Positions 42,395 to 53,030 of a stretch of DNA of 64,000 nucleotides are shown here, in pieces. The stretch's first letter is position 1; every line of letters begins with the position of its first letter. The translations under genes were made by a program, and so were the position numbers. Source of the stretch: Apodemus sylvaticus (taxonomy: Eukaryota > Chordata > Mammalia > Rodentia > Muridae); the NCBI RefSeq assembly GCF_947179515.1, contig NC_067472.1:104969506-105033505 (forward strand). Reading direction: 5' to 3'. The notes below the pieces were generated by a model. The model searched no databases, was not told the DNA's origin, and saw nothing but the letters and a program-made list of their open reading frames with translations.

Positions 42395-44902
42395 TGTAAG
42401 CGGATGGAAAGTGCTCAGAGGAGAGGACTGGGTCTCAGGAAGCCCAGACTTGATCTCTAGCAATGGGGCAGCCCTCATGCTCCAGCGTGTCTCTCAGGTT
42501 AGAACTTCCCCAAGGCCAAGGCATAAGGAGTCAGGGAGTTCGGGTTCCACCACTGCTTAGCCTCTGACTCTCTCTGGACCTGAGCAGTCAACTTTAGGAC
42601 TTAGTTTTTTCACCTTTGCACTGAGGAATTGGGAAGCCTGCTCTTTGAGGTTCTGTAGGAGGGGCTCATTCTGCAGCCTGGCTAAAGGAGTGGGGTAGGG
42701 GAAGTCAGTGTGACCAGAGGAGAGAGAAAGTCTGCTCTCTGTGTACTGCGAATGCGGGCAGCTCAGCCCGTGGAGCACCAAGGGCCTTCGGGTTTCTCTC
42801 ATTCCCGGTCTCCGGCTTCTTCCACCTAGGTCCATAGTGAGCACCACGTTGTCCATGGACCACCCTTTGCACCAAGGCATTTCTCTGTTGGACTCCAGAG
42901 TATCCTAGATAGTTCATTTCTTCTGTCTGGTGCCCCTTGATACTTGAACCATCTGTAGCCCAGAAACAGGTAGTGACTTGTCTCTGTGAATTGTAGATAG
43001 CTGAATTCGTGCGACTCTGGCATACTGAAGAAGCTCTAACACCGGCTGTTGTTGTCCATTGTGAGCCCGTTTTGTGGCAAACACCAATGGTTTCTTGTCA
43101 TGTGAAAGATCGAGTATTCAGAGTATTGGAGTCTCTCAGAATCCTAGCTTATCAGTGTCTTAAAGAGATTGGATCAAGGGGTTGTTCCCAGTTTCCAAGT
43201 GAGACTAGCCTGCCATCTGAGAAGGGGCATAAGTCAGGAACAGGTGGGGCATCACTTACACATTGTATTGTAACAGCCTGAATGTGTTCGTGGTGGTATT
43301 TAATTCACCAGGGCCTGGGATTGGGTAGAAAGAATTCTGAGACCCAAAAAGGGAGACTGCTGAGCCCAAGGTCACACCACAAGGCCAGGCAGAGCTGGAC
43401 CCAAGCCCTGGACCCTCTGGCCTTGTTCCTCTCCCACTCGCCGAGCAGCCCTGGCACCCACCTCAGCCTGCCCAGCGGCCCCTGCCTTCTGCGGGGCAGC
43501 CCTTCCCCCCACTTCTGGCTGGCTGGCTCCCCCTTGGCGGGGACTTGTGGAGACAAGTTTCCCTCCTGCCCCTCCTTGGCAAATCTTTACTGTGATTCCC
43601 CCTCCCCCCCCCATGGAAACTGCTTCCGTAAGGAGGGGATGAGGTGATAAGGACTTTTGGAATTCTGAGTAGTACCAAATATCTATAATTAAAGTCTTGT
43701 CACCCAGCAGGAGGGTGGGGTGGGGGAGGACAGGCAAAGTGTTGTCCTTTTCAGGGCTTGTTCCCTGCCCCCCTTCCTTCCTAGGACCCTGTGGTATTGG
43801 AGGAGAAGGGTTGCTCTCCAGGAATGAGCCCACCCGGCAGGGAAGAGCTGGGGGGAGGGACCAGAGTCGAGTGTGACATTTTCCAGCCCAACATTTCTGG
43901 AACCAGCTGGATCTGAGCCGCTGCAGCTAATCCTGTCCCCAACCCCCTCTAAGCCCGGTGTAGGGACTTGTCCCTCCTGCTTCCCTTCCTCCCACCAATG
44001 GCTGCTGCAGGGGGATGGAGCCATCCTCAGGCAGCCTGGGAGCTGAGGCACTCTTCTGTGAGGGAGCTTAGGAGGGTCGGCTGTGGCCGGGGAGGGGAGG
44101 GGAAGGGAGAGGATGCTGGGGAGGGGACCAAGCAGCTTGCATCTTGGAACCTGGGAGAAAGGATGGGTTCTAGGAGGAGGGCATGACAGAGGCCAGGAGG
44201 GGGCTTTCCAGGACAAGTTGTTGCAATCCAAGTTTGAATTTAGTATCTGTGCCCTGTATATAATATCCCAAGCACCCAGTTGCTGAGTCAGGCACCATTC
44301 TAGTGAAGAGAGATAGCAGTTCCCAAAACAGAGGCCTGCTTTATGGCCCTTCCAGACTGGTAAGGACACATACCTCCAAAGGAGGACACTGTCATAGAAC
44401 AGAAGGTTCGGGGGAGAAAATAAAACAGGGCCAACAAGTTGAAGATGACAGACTGGGGTTCTATTTTAGACCCTGGGGTCTAGAGAGGCCTGTGAGCGGA
44501 GGTGGTAACATCTGAAGCTCAAAAGGAATGAGGGAGGAAGTTCCTTTCTTGGGGTCAGAGATTGGGGTAGAGGCATATTGTGGCAAGAAAGGAACACAGC
44601 AGAGGTCCTGAGGAATGGACACTGGGTAGTGTGGGTAGATCTTGTGGGTCATCGGGAAGGCTTGGTGTCTACCTGAAGCGAGAGCTAGTTGGTGTCAGAG
44701 GGCTCTGAGTAAGAGAATGACTCAAGATGCTGTGTGGAGCCAGATAGCAGGGTCAAGCATGGAAGCAGTTAAGCCAGACAGAGGGCCACAGAAGTAAGCA
44801 ATGATGCTAGCTAGCCTGGGCTAGGCAGAGATGTGGAGGGGGTGTTTCCACTGAAGCCCAAGGAATCTAGACATCTAGTACCTAAGAGAATAAGGTGCTA
44901 CT

Positions 44903-45044
44903 ATCTGGGAGATGTAATGGTGGCACATGCCTTGTATCCCAGCACTCAGAAGGCACAAGCAGGCAGATCTTGCCTGGTCTACATAGTGAGTTCCAGGCTG
45001 GACAGGGCTGAATAGTAAGACCCTGTTTCAAAGAAAAACAAAGT
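44903..45044 (+). repeat. B1 SINE
   Basis: GTAATGGTGGCACATGCCTT, GTATCCCAGCACTCAGAAGG, CTGGTCTACATAGTGAGTTC and AAGACCCTGTTTCAAAG with a short tail abutting the inverted-repeat arm at 45,045. Confidence 0.88.
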
Positions 45045-45110
45045 AGTGAACCCTACAGCTACTGGAGGGCCATCTGGGGATTCAAATGGCCTGTATGTCA
45101 GGAACTGGGG
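45045..45110 (+). repeat. left arm of a 66-bp inverted repeat
   Basis: Matches the reverse complement of 45,823-45,888 at 57 of 66 positions with no gap (my count); eight of nine differences are transitions. A further block (CGCCTTTGTCCATCCCTGGG, about 45,142-45,161) pairs with GTGGACAAAGGCAG at about 45,805-45,818, so the arms extend inward after a gap. Confidence 0.85.
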
Positions 45111-45822
45111 CTCAGAGCTCAGACCCTGGCACTGTCCTTCCGCCTTTGTCCATCCCTGGGAGACCCCAGAGTAGAAGCAGCTGGCGAAGTGGGAGAGGGA
45201 TCGCCGAGGAAGAGGCCAAGATGACAAAGCTACCTGGTGCCCTCAGGGGCTTACCTCAGAGACTAAGGTTACCTCGGGCCCCAGCGATGCAGGTGGCGGG
45301 ACCATGTGTGGCAGGTGTGAGACATGAACTGCAGCCACTGTGGCCCCTGACCAGCTCTAACTTGTGTCTCCTGGAACAGGGAGCTTTTGCCAACCACAAC
45401 AGCCCTGGTGCTCCCATGTAATCCCATTATTAGTGGGATGAGGTGGGTGAGGTGAAGAAGCAGGCTCAAAGCCAGCAGCTTTGCCCAGGGCTCCACGGCT
45501 CACGAGGAATCTGGCCCTAGGTGTCCTGCCTTCAGGTCATACACTGGCCTCAGAATTCCCAGTGAGTCAAATTGGCAGAGATGGTGGTGGCAGACCGGGG
45601 GAAGGGGGAGCCTGTGTTTCCCAGAAAGACTCGTAACCCTGGCACACTCAATGGGAAGTGTGCCCAGGAAGCCTGGCGCCTTGCTGGCAGGCCCTGAAAT
45701 GAGGGCCCTGGGTCCTCTGGGAAGCACAAGCTCATCAGCGAGGATGCCTTCCCCCACAGGACTTGATACCCCACCACTTCTCAGGCCTCTGAGGCCTCCT
45801 AGGAGTGGACAAAGGCAGACTG
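45111..45822. other. spacer between inverted-repeat arms
   Basis: About 710 bp of unique, GC-rich DNA with no recognised repeat or gene; several 60-110 codon open frames exist on both strands without known domains. Confidence 0.4.
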
Positions 45823-45888
45823 CCCCAGTTCATGACGTGCAGGCCGTTTGAACTCCCAGATGGCCCTCCAATAGCTACAGGGTTCACT
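45823..45888 (-). repeat. right arm of the 66-bp inverted repeat
   Basis: The inverted partner of 45,045-45,110. Both arms are open in the same relative frame (QF[ML]T[CY]RPFE...PDGPP...GFT) but differ at five or more residues, so protein-level constraint is not shown. Confidence 0.85.
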
Positions 45889-46269
45889 GAGGTGACCTGG
45901 CCGACTGCGGGGAGGTCTGCCCAGGAGACCAGGGATGCATACCTTTGGAGCCACAAGTTCATCCGTGACCCTGAGCCCCTTCGTGATTAAGCTTCCCAGG
46001 GATGCTGGGGCTGCAGCAGCTGTGCTGAGCAAGGGCATCTCTTGCAGACTAGGAAGTGCTATCAGACTGGCCATAGACTGCTGAGGGCTTGGCCCCGCCC
46101 TAGCTGCTTCCCCTATGTGGCTTTTGATTTCTCCGGCCACCAAAAAGGTCCCACATCTCTTATGTGGGATAGGCCGTGGTGCTCTCAGAGGCCTGTATCC
46201 CAAATAGTGATGCTACTGTGCAAGGACATTGGTACTTCTAGCTCGGCTGGGGGAAAAATAGACTTTTTG
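45889..46269. other. intronic single-copy stretch
   Basis: Nothing recognised between the inverted repeat and the B2 pair. Confidence 0.4.
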
Positions 46270-46432
46270 TTAATTTCTTTAAAGATCTATTTTATTATAT
46301 GTAAGTACACTGTAGTTGTCTTCAGACACACCATTATGGATGGTTGTATGCCACCATATGGTTGCTGGGATTTGAACTCAGGACCTTCAGAGCAGTCAGT
46401 GCTCTTAACCACTGAGCCATCTCTCCAGCCCT
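46270..46432 (-). repeat. B2 SINE, antisense
   Basis: TTTAAAGATCTATTTTATTA, ACACTGTAGTTGTCTTCAGA, CCATATGGTTGCTGGGATTT and CACTGAGCCATCTCTCCAGC, with a small internal deletion. It is well preserved. Confidence 0.94.
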
Positions 46433-46439
46433 GTTACGT

Positions 46440-46667
46440 TTTTTAAAATGTTTATTTTATGTGTATGTGTTTCTCCTTCATGTATGTATGTATGTATGTG
46501 CACCATGTGTATGCCTGATGCCCAAAGAAAGCAGAAGAATGTGTTGGATGCCCTGGAACTGAAGTTATAAATTGTTGTGAATCACCACGTAGGTGCTGGG
46601 AACTGAATCCGGGTCCTCTGCAAGCGTATTGAGTGCTCTTAACCACTGAGCCATCTCCCCAGCCCGG
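46440..46667 (-). repeat. B2/B3-class SINE, antisense, with (ATGT)n
   Basis: AAAATGTTTATTTTATGTGT, five ATGT units near 46,480-46,500, GTGTATGCCTGATGCCCAAA, AGGTGCTGGGAACTGAATCC and a TGAGCCATCTCCCCAGCCC end. Confidence 0.88.
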
Positions 46668-46761
46668 ATCAGCAGACTTTTAAAACCATCCCTGGGCATG
46701 GAGAGGCTGAGGTAGTTGCAGAGGGACTTGAGGAGGGAAAGACAAAGGGAGGCTGCTAGGA

Positions 46762-47060
46762 ATGGTATGTCAGCTTCCTGTTGCTGCAGTAACAGATTAT
46801 CACAGGTCAGAGGCTTTAAGCAGCATTTTATAGATTCTGAGGTTGGAAGTCACGGAGCTGAAATGTAGGTGCTAAAAGGGCTGTTTCCTTCTTAGGTTTG
46901 GAGGAAAATAAGTTCCCTTGCCTCTTCTAGTCATGGGTGGGTACCAGTGCTCCTCAGTGTGAGGCCTCTAACTCAGTCTCAGAGCCGAGGCATAGCATCG
47001 TCTCCCCTCCCCCACCTAGACTTCCAGGACTCTTAAGGACTCCTCCTTAAGGACTCTTGG
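46762..47060 (+). repeat. old mammalian interspersed repeat, family unresolved
   Basis: TCAGCTTCCTGTTGCTGCAG, TAACAGATTATCACAGGTCA, GATTCTGAGGTTGGAAGTCA and CTCTTCTAGTCATGGGTGGG follow a common mammalian repeat whose name I cannot confirm. Short direct repeats of TTAAGGACTC lie near 47,032-47,056. Confidence 0.5.
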
Positions 47061-47745
47061 TGATTACATCAGGCCCCTCTGGGTGACTCGGGACCCTTAG
47101 TGTCACTTGTAGAGTCCCTCCTATCTTGTAAGACATCATATTCACCAAGGTCCCCTCCAGGAGCCGGCCCCGGGATGTCTCCCGCCTGCTGCATTTGATC
47201 CGACTTTCCATGTTTCTTTGTCTTCTACTCATGAAGCCGTCTACACCGAACCTTGGTGGCCGCTGGGGACATGGGAGGTTTGCACGCAGGGAGCTTTCAG
47301 GAAAGGTCCTAGTTCCTGAGGCGCATGGGCTCAGAGGAAGGCTGAGCCCGGGCCTGACAGGGCAGGGACAAGTATGTCAGTGACTCCTTTGGGATCAGGC
47401 TTGGCCTGTAGAGGTGGCTAGCCTCAAGTTTGTTGACTAGACATCGAAGTGAAACATCTCCCAAGAGGGGCAGTTTGCTGAAGAACTCAGAGCCAGGGAA
47501 AGTAGGGGGCTTGGGAGGAGACAGGAGCCATGACTGGGCCAGACTGTCCTCATGGAGGCCAGAGCTGGGAGCTGGGGGACAGACGAAAAAGTGAGAGCTA
47601 CGTGCTAGAGATGTTGGTTTCATCATGAAGTTAGTATGTGGTTGGAATTGAAACAAGCACTTAGAAATTCCCACAGTGGACCGGATGGGACAAGGTCCTC
47701 GCCAGTGTTATATTGCTACTTAGTAATGCACAAGAAATGTTAGTC
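47061..47745. other. intronic single-copy stretch
   Basis: No gene or repeat is recognised. Confidence 0.4.
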
Positions 47746-47749
47746 CTCC

Positions 47750-47925
47750 AAGCTGGCAGGCTAGCTCAGCAGGTAGAGGTCTAGTCCCCAAGCCCGACAG
47801 GCGTGCTTGATCTCTAGGGCTCATTGTAGAAGGAGAGAACCAACTTTTACAGGTTATCCTCTGACCTATAGAGGCGCTGTGTGACACGCATGAACACACG
47901 CACACAAATACATAAATGTAATTTT
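47750..47925 (+). repeat. B2/B3-class SINE
   Basis: GGCAGGCTAGCTCAGCAGGT, GCGTGCTTGATCTCTAGGGC, GTTATCCTCTGACCTATAGA and CACACGCACACAAATACATA. Confidence 0.7.
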
Positions 47926-48072
47926 TTTTTCTGAGACGGGGGCTTCTCTGTGTAGCCCTGGCTGTCCTGGAACTCACTCTGTAGACCAGGCTGGCCTCGA
48001 ACTCAGAAATCCGCCTGCCTCTGCCTACCAAGTGCTGGGATCAAAGGTGTGCGCTACCACTGCCTGGCTGTA
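47926..48072 (-). repeat. B1 SINE, antisense
   Basis: TCTGAGACGGGGGCTTCTCT, GTAGCCCTGGCTGTCCTGGA, GACCAGGCTGGCCTCGAACT and GTGCTGGGATCAAAGGTGTG. It is one of the best preserved B1 copies. Confidence 0.96.
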
Positions 48073-48464
48073 ATAATTTTTTAAAAAGCAAAAGCAATCT
48101 TAATCTTTCCCTTTGTGTCTAAGATACTAGGATATGAGTCTGAGATTCTGTGATTCAGCCATGGAACAGAAGACAAAGTTCTAGACAGGGGACCACAATG
48201 CCTCAGTAGCTTCAACATGTGGAGTTGGTGAGGGAAGACAGGGACCAGCCTGCAGGTCTGTGGCCTCCTCTCTCTGGCTCTCTTTTCTTGCCACCAGCCC
48301 CGGCTACAATTTGCAGTTGAGCCCCTGAGCTGCAGGCCCAGGGCTCAGGCCTTTCACTTCCTTTTCTGGTCCCAGAGTCCGCGTGCCTGGTAGCCACCTC
48401 CACCTTGCACACTGGGTGACATTTAACAATGTTAATATGTTAATATTTAACATTGGACCTAAGC
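48073..48464. other. intronic single-copy stretch
   Basis: Nothing recognised apart from an imperfect AT-rich palindrome near 48,426-48,455 (ACAATGTTAATATG, TTAATATTTAACATTGG). Confidence 0.4.
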
Positions 48465-48560
48465 TGTGAGCCTCAGCTTCCTGCTGCATAACATGGAGTT
48501 TCTGAGGAATTATGCAGAGAAAAAGATAATGTTCATAAAACCTTCTACCTAGGACTCCGA
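48465..48560 (+). repeat. MIR SINE remnant
   Basis: TGTGAGCCTCAGCTTCCTGC, TGCATAACATGGAGTTTCTG and GATAATGTTCATAAAAC keep MIR sense order. Confidence 0.65.
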
Positions 48561-48743
48561 GGCTAGACCGCTCTCAGAAATGTGGCTGCTTAGCGTGTAC
48601 TCTGAGTTGTCACTCTCAGAGGCTAGAACCCGTTAGTTAGTTATGAAACACTCTGACCACCACCGTCCCCCCAGAACCCCGACCCCTTATCTTGACTTTG
48701 TTGGCTGATTTGAGATTGATGTCCTTTGTCTTGAGATTCTGGA

Positions 48744-48783
48744 GGGAGGGGGAGGGAGGGAGGAAGGGAGGGAGAGAGAGGCA
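48744..48783 (+). repeat. GGGA-rich purine tract
   Basis: GGAGGGAGGGGGAGGGAGGG-type run with G-quadruplex potential. Confidence 0.85.
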
Positions 48784-48901
48784 GGCAGGTCTGGAGCCAG
48801 TGGTAAGACTGGAGGACCAACACAAGGGAGCAAGTGCAGGCTTGGTGTCAGTTTCCTGTTTATTGGTTCCCAGGGGGGGTGACAGGCCCTGTTCTCTTCA
48901 G

Positions 48902-49115
48902 TGTGGAGCAGGAGAGAAGGAGGCCATGCTCCTGGCCGCCAGCCAGCCCCAGAGCGGGGCCTCCGGGGACTGCCGAGACCCCATTCCCCCACCCCTGGAC
49001 AAACATTCAGTTCTTTCCCAGGACGGGGCACTGGAGGTTAAGGAACAGATGTGGAAAGGAAGGGAAGATGAGAAGGACCCTGCCCCCAACCCCCAATAAA
49101 AGTCCTGTGGACTCT
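48902..49115 (+). other. candidate alternative terminal exon of Arhgef17
   Basis: An acceptor-like tract (GGCCCTGTTCTCTTCAG, with a possible branch point GGTGACA 20-25 bases upstream) is followed by 65 open codons in phase 0, then TAA at 49,097-49,099. The tail contains EKEAMLLAASQPQSG, IPPPLDKHSVLSQDG and EVKEQMWKGREDEKD, of coding-like composition. The stop overlaps an AATAAA poly(A) signal at 49,095-49,100, and a GT-rich stretch (TGGTTTTCGTTCTGGTGCG) follows. Exon 1 of Arhgef17 also ends in phase 0, so joining the two would give a roughly 1,123-residue product lacking DH and later domains. I do not recognise the tail. It may equally be the end of an unrelated noncoding transcript, or chance. 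Confidence 0.35.
49095..49100 (+). terminator. candidate intronic poly(A) signal
   Basis: AATAAA with a GT-rich downstream element beginning about 30 bases later; part of the candidate terminal exon. Confidence 0.4.
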
Positions 49116-50404
49116 CTTTCTCGGCTGCTGGTTTTCGTTCTGGTGCGTGGTTGTCCCCCTGGATGGGTGTGTTGAGATGCCAAAGCCTTGACAAACCAGG
49201 AGGCCATAAGGAAGAGAAAGAGGAATAGGGCCTTGAGTGCCAGAGTCGCCCATCTGGAAAGACTCTAGACATCAGCTTGGCCTTCTCACCACTCCCTGGC
49301 CCTGCTCTTTAAGAAAGTGAAGTCTTGATGCCCTGTGGTAGGGAGGCAGATCGAGGAGTCCTCCTGTGGCCCTGCCACTCCCCCAGCCCAGCTGGTAGAT
49401 TGCCAGCAGGGAGTTGGGGACAGTCACCAAGAGTTCTGAGGGGAATGATGGGGTTCACTCTCATTTGGGGGAATTGGTCAGAGCCAAGGCAGGAAAAGAA
49501 GGCCATTGTGTGTGTCAGAGGCCAACGGAGAACAGCAGTCTCGCATGACCAGTACGTGGAGAGAAGCTGTGCGGGCTGAGGCCGGCTCGAAGGCCCTGGG
49601 TGCTGAGTCTCGCCCCTAGGCATTGGCACCATGCAGGATGAGGGACGGAAGGGACACACTGCAGCTTTGCTTTGTGATGGAGCCCAGTGAGGTTCAGACT
49701 GGAGGAAGGGGTGACAAGCCTGAGCCGGGGTGCGGGATGTGACAAAGACACTGACAGTGTGTAGAGAGAATGGAGCTCCAGACTGAGTTGGATTTGGGCT
49801 CAGAAGCTCTGTGAGAAGCTAGCATGAGGGAGTGGGGCTCCCTCTGGTACGGTACCTGAGTCTGAAAAGGTGGGAGTGGGGCAGGGTGAAGGGTGAGCCA
49901 TGCCCTCCCAGGAAGAACTCTCTGGAAGGGTAAAGGGCCCAGTTTACCACCCTTGTCCAACTTCAGGCTCCCTGCTGGGTGGAGGAACCTCCCAGGGAGG
50001 CTACGCTTCTAGTCGGCTCTTTTGGAAGAGGCCCAATAAGGGCATGGTTTGAGAGCAGGTTGACTTACCCTGTTGGCTCTCATCCAGGCCAAGTCACCCT
50101 GCCTCAGTCTTCCTACCTGTCAAGTGGGAATCCCAGCTATGGTTCTTGAATATTCGGGCACTCAAGAGGTGGAGTGGAGTAAGTACTGTGGTGATTAGTA
50201 GGCAGCCTGGTAACACTATCCACAGGGGGACCTAAGGTCAGAGCTAAGAACCCTTGTGATATTTGTCTCTCGACTGACCGCAGCAGTGCTGGACTGTGGC
50301 CCTTAGGGAGCCTTGGGAGAAAGCTGGGCAGAGACGAAAGGGAGAAGAATGACTCGGGATTGGTGACTGACATGAGCCTGTTTCCCCATCGGATGCCTGT
50401 GAGA
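49116..50404. other. intronic single-copy stretch
   Basis: No repeat is recognised; several short open frames without known products. Confidence 0.4.
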
Positions 50405-50419
50405 CCCCCCCCCCCCCCC
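50405..50419 (+). repeat. C15 homopolymer
   Basis: Fifteen consecutive C, flanked by GAGA and GCAAG. Confidence 0.9.
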
Positions 50420-50520
50420 GCAAGCTTCTTGCTGCTCATACGACCCTCTCCTCAGCTCTGGCCTGGACCAGGCACTTCCAGGCCTCTCCCCAAGGCCAGC
50501 GGGGGCGTTGCCTGGGGCGG

Positions 50521-50660
50521 GTGCGGAATTTCCGAGGGAATGGCTAAATTCAGCCCTAGCTAAAAATAGTCCTAGGCCTGGCCCCAAAGCTGGAGGAGCA
50601 GGAGGAGGAGGAGGAGGAGGAGGAGGAGGAGGAGGAGGCGGCGGCGGCGGCGGCAGCCTG
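50521..50660 (+). promoter_or_regulatory. candidate muscle-type regulatory module with MEF2 site
   Basis: CTAAAAATAG at 50,560-50,569 is a perfect MEF2 consensus. It lies next to a CCTAGG box and about 30 bases after GCGGAATTTCCGAGGG (an NF-kB/STAT-like inverted repeat). A (GGA)n(GCG)n GC-rich tract follows at 50,592-50,655. The layout resembles a TATA-less promoter or enhancer inside Arhgef17 intron 1. Function is inferred from motifs only. Confidence 0.4.
50592..50655 (+). repeat. (GGA)n then (GCG)n triplet repeats
   Basis: About 14 GGA/GAG units with one GCA break, then six GCG units. Confidence 0.95.
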
Positions 50661-52890
50661 GGCTGCAGACCAGAGTAATTCCCGACTACCCCCTTGCCCT
50701 AAGTCCGTCGTCACCTGGGTCTGTGCCCCTGTGACCTCCCATGCGCCTGCTTCTTTCTCCTTGCTCGCACACACATAGGCCTTCTCTCTTCTGGGGTCCC
50801 CCCCCCCCCGAAACCTCTCATGCTGCTCTGATTCCTGAGTCTTGTGCTTATCTCTGTTGAGTTCCCACCTCTGGAGGGGGAAAAGCCTCTGAAGAGTCCC
50901 CTTATAGGACTGTGCCCCGCACTTCCTCTGGTATCTGCATCCTGATCTAGGATACATCTCCTGTGCTAGCTGGGCACACGTGGAGCACTCTGGGGTGGGA
51001 ACCCCTGGATCCCCGAGTTAGCTCTGGCAAGCGGCTACCTGTGCCAAACCCTCCTGTTCCTGCCACACGGTGGAACGTCACTAGATTTATTTATTAAATA
51101 CATGTGTAGAGAGAGGCCCGAGGAAGCCAGCAGAGCCCTGCCCCAGCCCTCCCTGAAGCCCTCCATACATATGCCAGCCTTGGATTTGCTCTTTGGGGCA
51201 CCAAGAAGTAGAAGGTGGCACAGAGCTGAAGGGGCATGGTGGCACTCAGACCCCAGGGCTAGAGGTGGTGAGATGCCCTGCTCAGGTCCCGGAGGCCGTG
51301 AGTGGTGGGATTTGTAAGCTAGGCTGACAAGGCTGGGGCGTAAGTTCCTTGGGTCCACAGTAACTCTGGGCTCAGGTCAGGGTGTGAATCGTCACAACAG
51401 AAACGCTTGTCAAGAGTTAGACACAGGTCTGGCACTTCTGGTTTTTTGTTTGTTTTTTTAATTAATTTTATCTTCAGTTTTATATTCAGGAGATCTAGCG
51501 GGTCTCCTGCGGGCCTGGGAAGTGCTCCAACCACTGTGCTTGTTCTGAGCACTGTATCTGTATTTATGCACTGAGACCTCGAGGAGGCGCTGTGGGGAGG
51601 AGGGACTGCCACTCTGCCCTGAGGAGCCTTAGCATGGCACTGTGCGCAGCCTGCAGGTTGGGACCGCTGAGTGGCTGATGAGGAGTTCGCTCTAACTGTT
51701 CACTGGGTTCCTGGCTTTCAGAACTGCCGTTGCTATGGTGAGCTTCGGACATGGCAAGATGTGTCCACTGGATTCACGGCTGTGGTCCCAGCTCCAGGAA
51801 CTAGCACACAGCAGTTGCTTGGTGAATAGTAGTGACTGCCTTGCACTGACAGGCTGGTTACAAGCTGCAGAGGGAATCTGTTTCCTGCATCCGTTGAGCC
51901 CGGGGACTCTTCTGCTGAAAGAAGAGTCGGAAAGAAGAGTCTTCCACGGAGCAGAGCTGCGTGGTTGGAGCTCCCTGCCGGTGGAGAGCTCCGGCTCTGG
52001 AGTTGGGGAAGGTGCTGAGATGGCCAGGAAGGGAGCTGGTAGGCCCAGTGAGGCTGGCTCAGCCCTGCCTGCAGTATCTGGAAAGCAGATCTCTTGGGCC
52101 ATGGCCGGGGTGACTCAAATGGAGACCAAAAAAACCTTCCATATTTGGATAAAGAGCCCAGAGAGGCCCAGGCTGACTCCCCATCCAGGCCTCCTGCCCT
52201 GGCTTCTTCTGGGCCCCCAGCCCTGAGCCCTGTCTCTCAAGGTTTAGTCCTGGGTCTAGGCAACCATGTGCTCCCCTCCCCTCAGTCGTCAGGCTATACT
52301 ACTTCTGCATGGCCAGGCCGAGGCTATGGGTACCAAATCTGTGCTAGGGCGGGGCATGAAGAGATGAGTCCCAGCAGAAGCCACAGGCTGAGAGCGGACA
52401 TGTACCAAATCCATTTCCTCACCAGGGGGGGGGGAGGGGAGGTGACGACAGCAGAGTCCCCTCCCCCATCCAACACAAAGCCAGAGATAAACAGCACACG
52501 TGTATCATGCACACATCATACACACTTCTTTTATGTCCCCAGCAGGTTTCCATACCCACAACTTGTGCTAGGGTCAGAAGGGAGGACCCATCCTGATTCT
52601 TCTCAGACCTTCCTCTGACAGCAGCAGTCTTGGAGTAGATAAGAGTAACCAGATGTCATGTGAACAAGTGACACAGGCAGGCCTTACCCCTCAGGAGGAT
52701 GCCTACAGAATAATTTGTCTCTATACAGACGCCTCTGAATACCTGGCAGGGTACTGGGCTGGGCACTAGACTCCAGAACCAGGACAGCGGGAGGAGGGCC
52801 TCATTCCCATGGGGGAGCCCAGCATGCCTGTCATGATTGGTGGGCTGTCTCACTGCTGACTGCTACCACTCCCAGCTTCTCCCTTTCTCC
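50661..52890. other. intronic single-copy, repeat-poor stretch
   Basis: No SINE or LINE is recognised for more than 2 kb. It contains a possible minus-strand poly(A) signal (51,086-51,095) and homopolymer runs at about 50,801 (C) and 52,426 (G). Confidence 0.45.
51086..51095 (-). terminator. possible minus-strand poly(A) signal (two overlapping hexamers)
   Basis: On the minus strand the stretch reads AATAAATAAA, two overlapping AATAAA hexamers. If real it would end an antisense transcript crossing the intron. There is no other support. Confidence 0.2.
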
Positions 52891-52894
52891 TGTG

Positions 52895-53030
52895 TTTGAT
52901 ATGAGATCTCACTATGTAGGCCTGGCTGGCCTGGAACTCTCTAGACCAGGCTAGCCTCAAACGCACAGAGATCTGCTTGTCTCTGCCACCAGAGTGCTGG
53001 GATTAAAGTCGTGGGACACCACGTCTGGTT
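52895..53030 (-). repeat. B1 SINE, antisense
   Basis: ATGAGATCTCACTATGTAGG, CCTGGCTGGCCTGGAACTCT, CTAGACCAGGCTAGCCTC and TGCTGGGATTAAAGTCGTGG. Confidence 0.93.

Larger units (their letters stand above)
40325..44900 (+). other. Arhgef17: Arhgef17 intron 1, repeat-poor 5' part
   Basis: About 4.6 kb without any recognised SINE or LINE, which is striking beside the rest of the window and fits regulatory DNA near a first exon. Only small tandem repeats are seen (41,672-41,700 and 42,357-42,394). No DH-domain exon is present. Confidence 0.6.
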
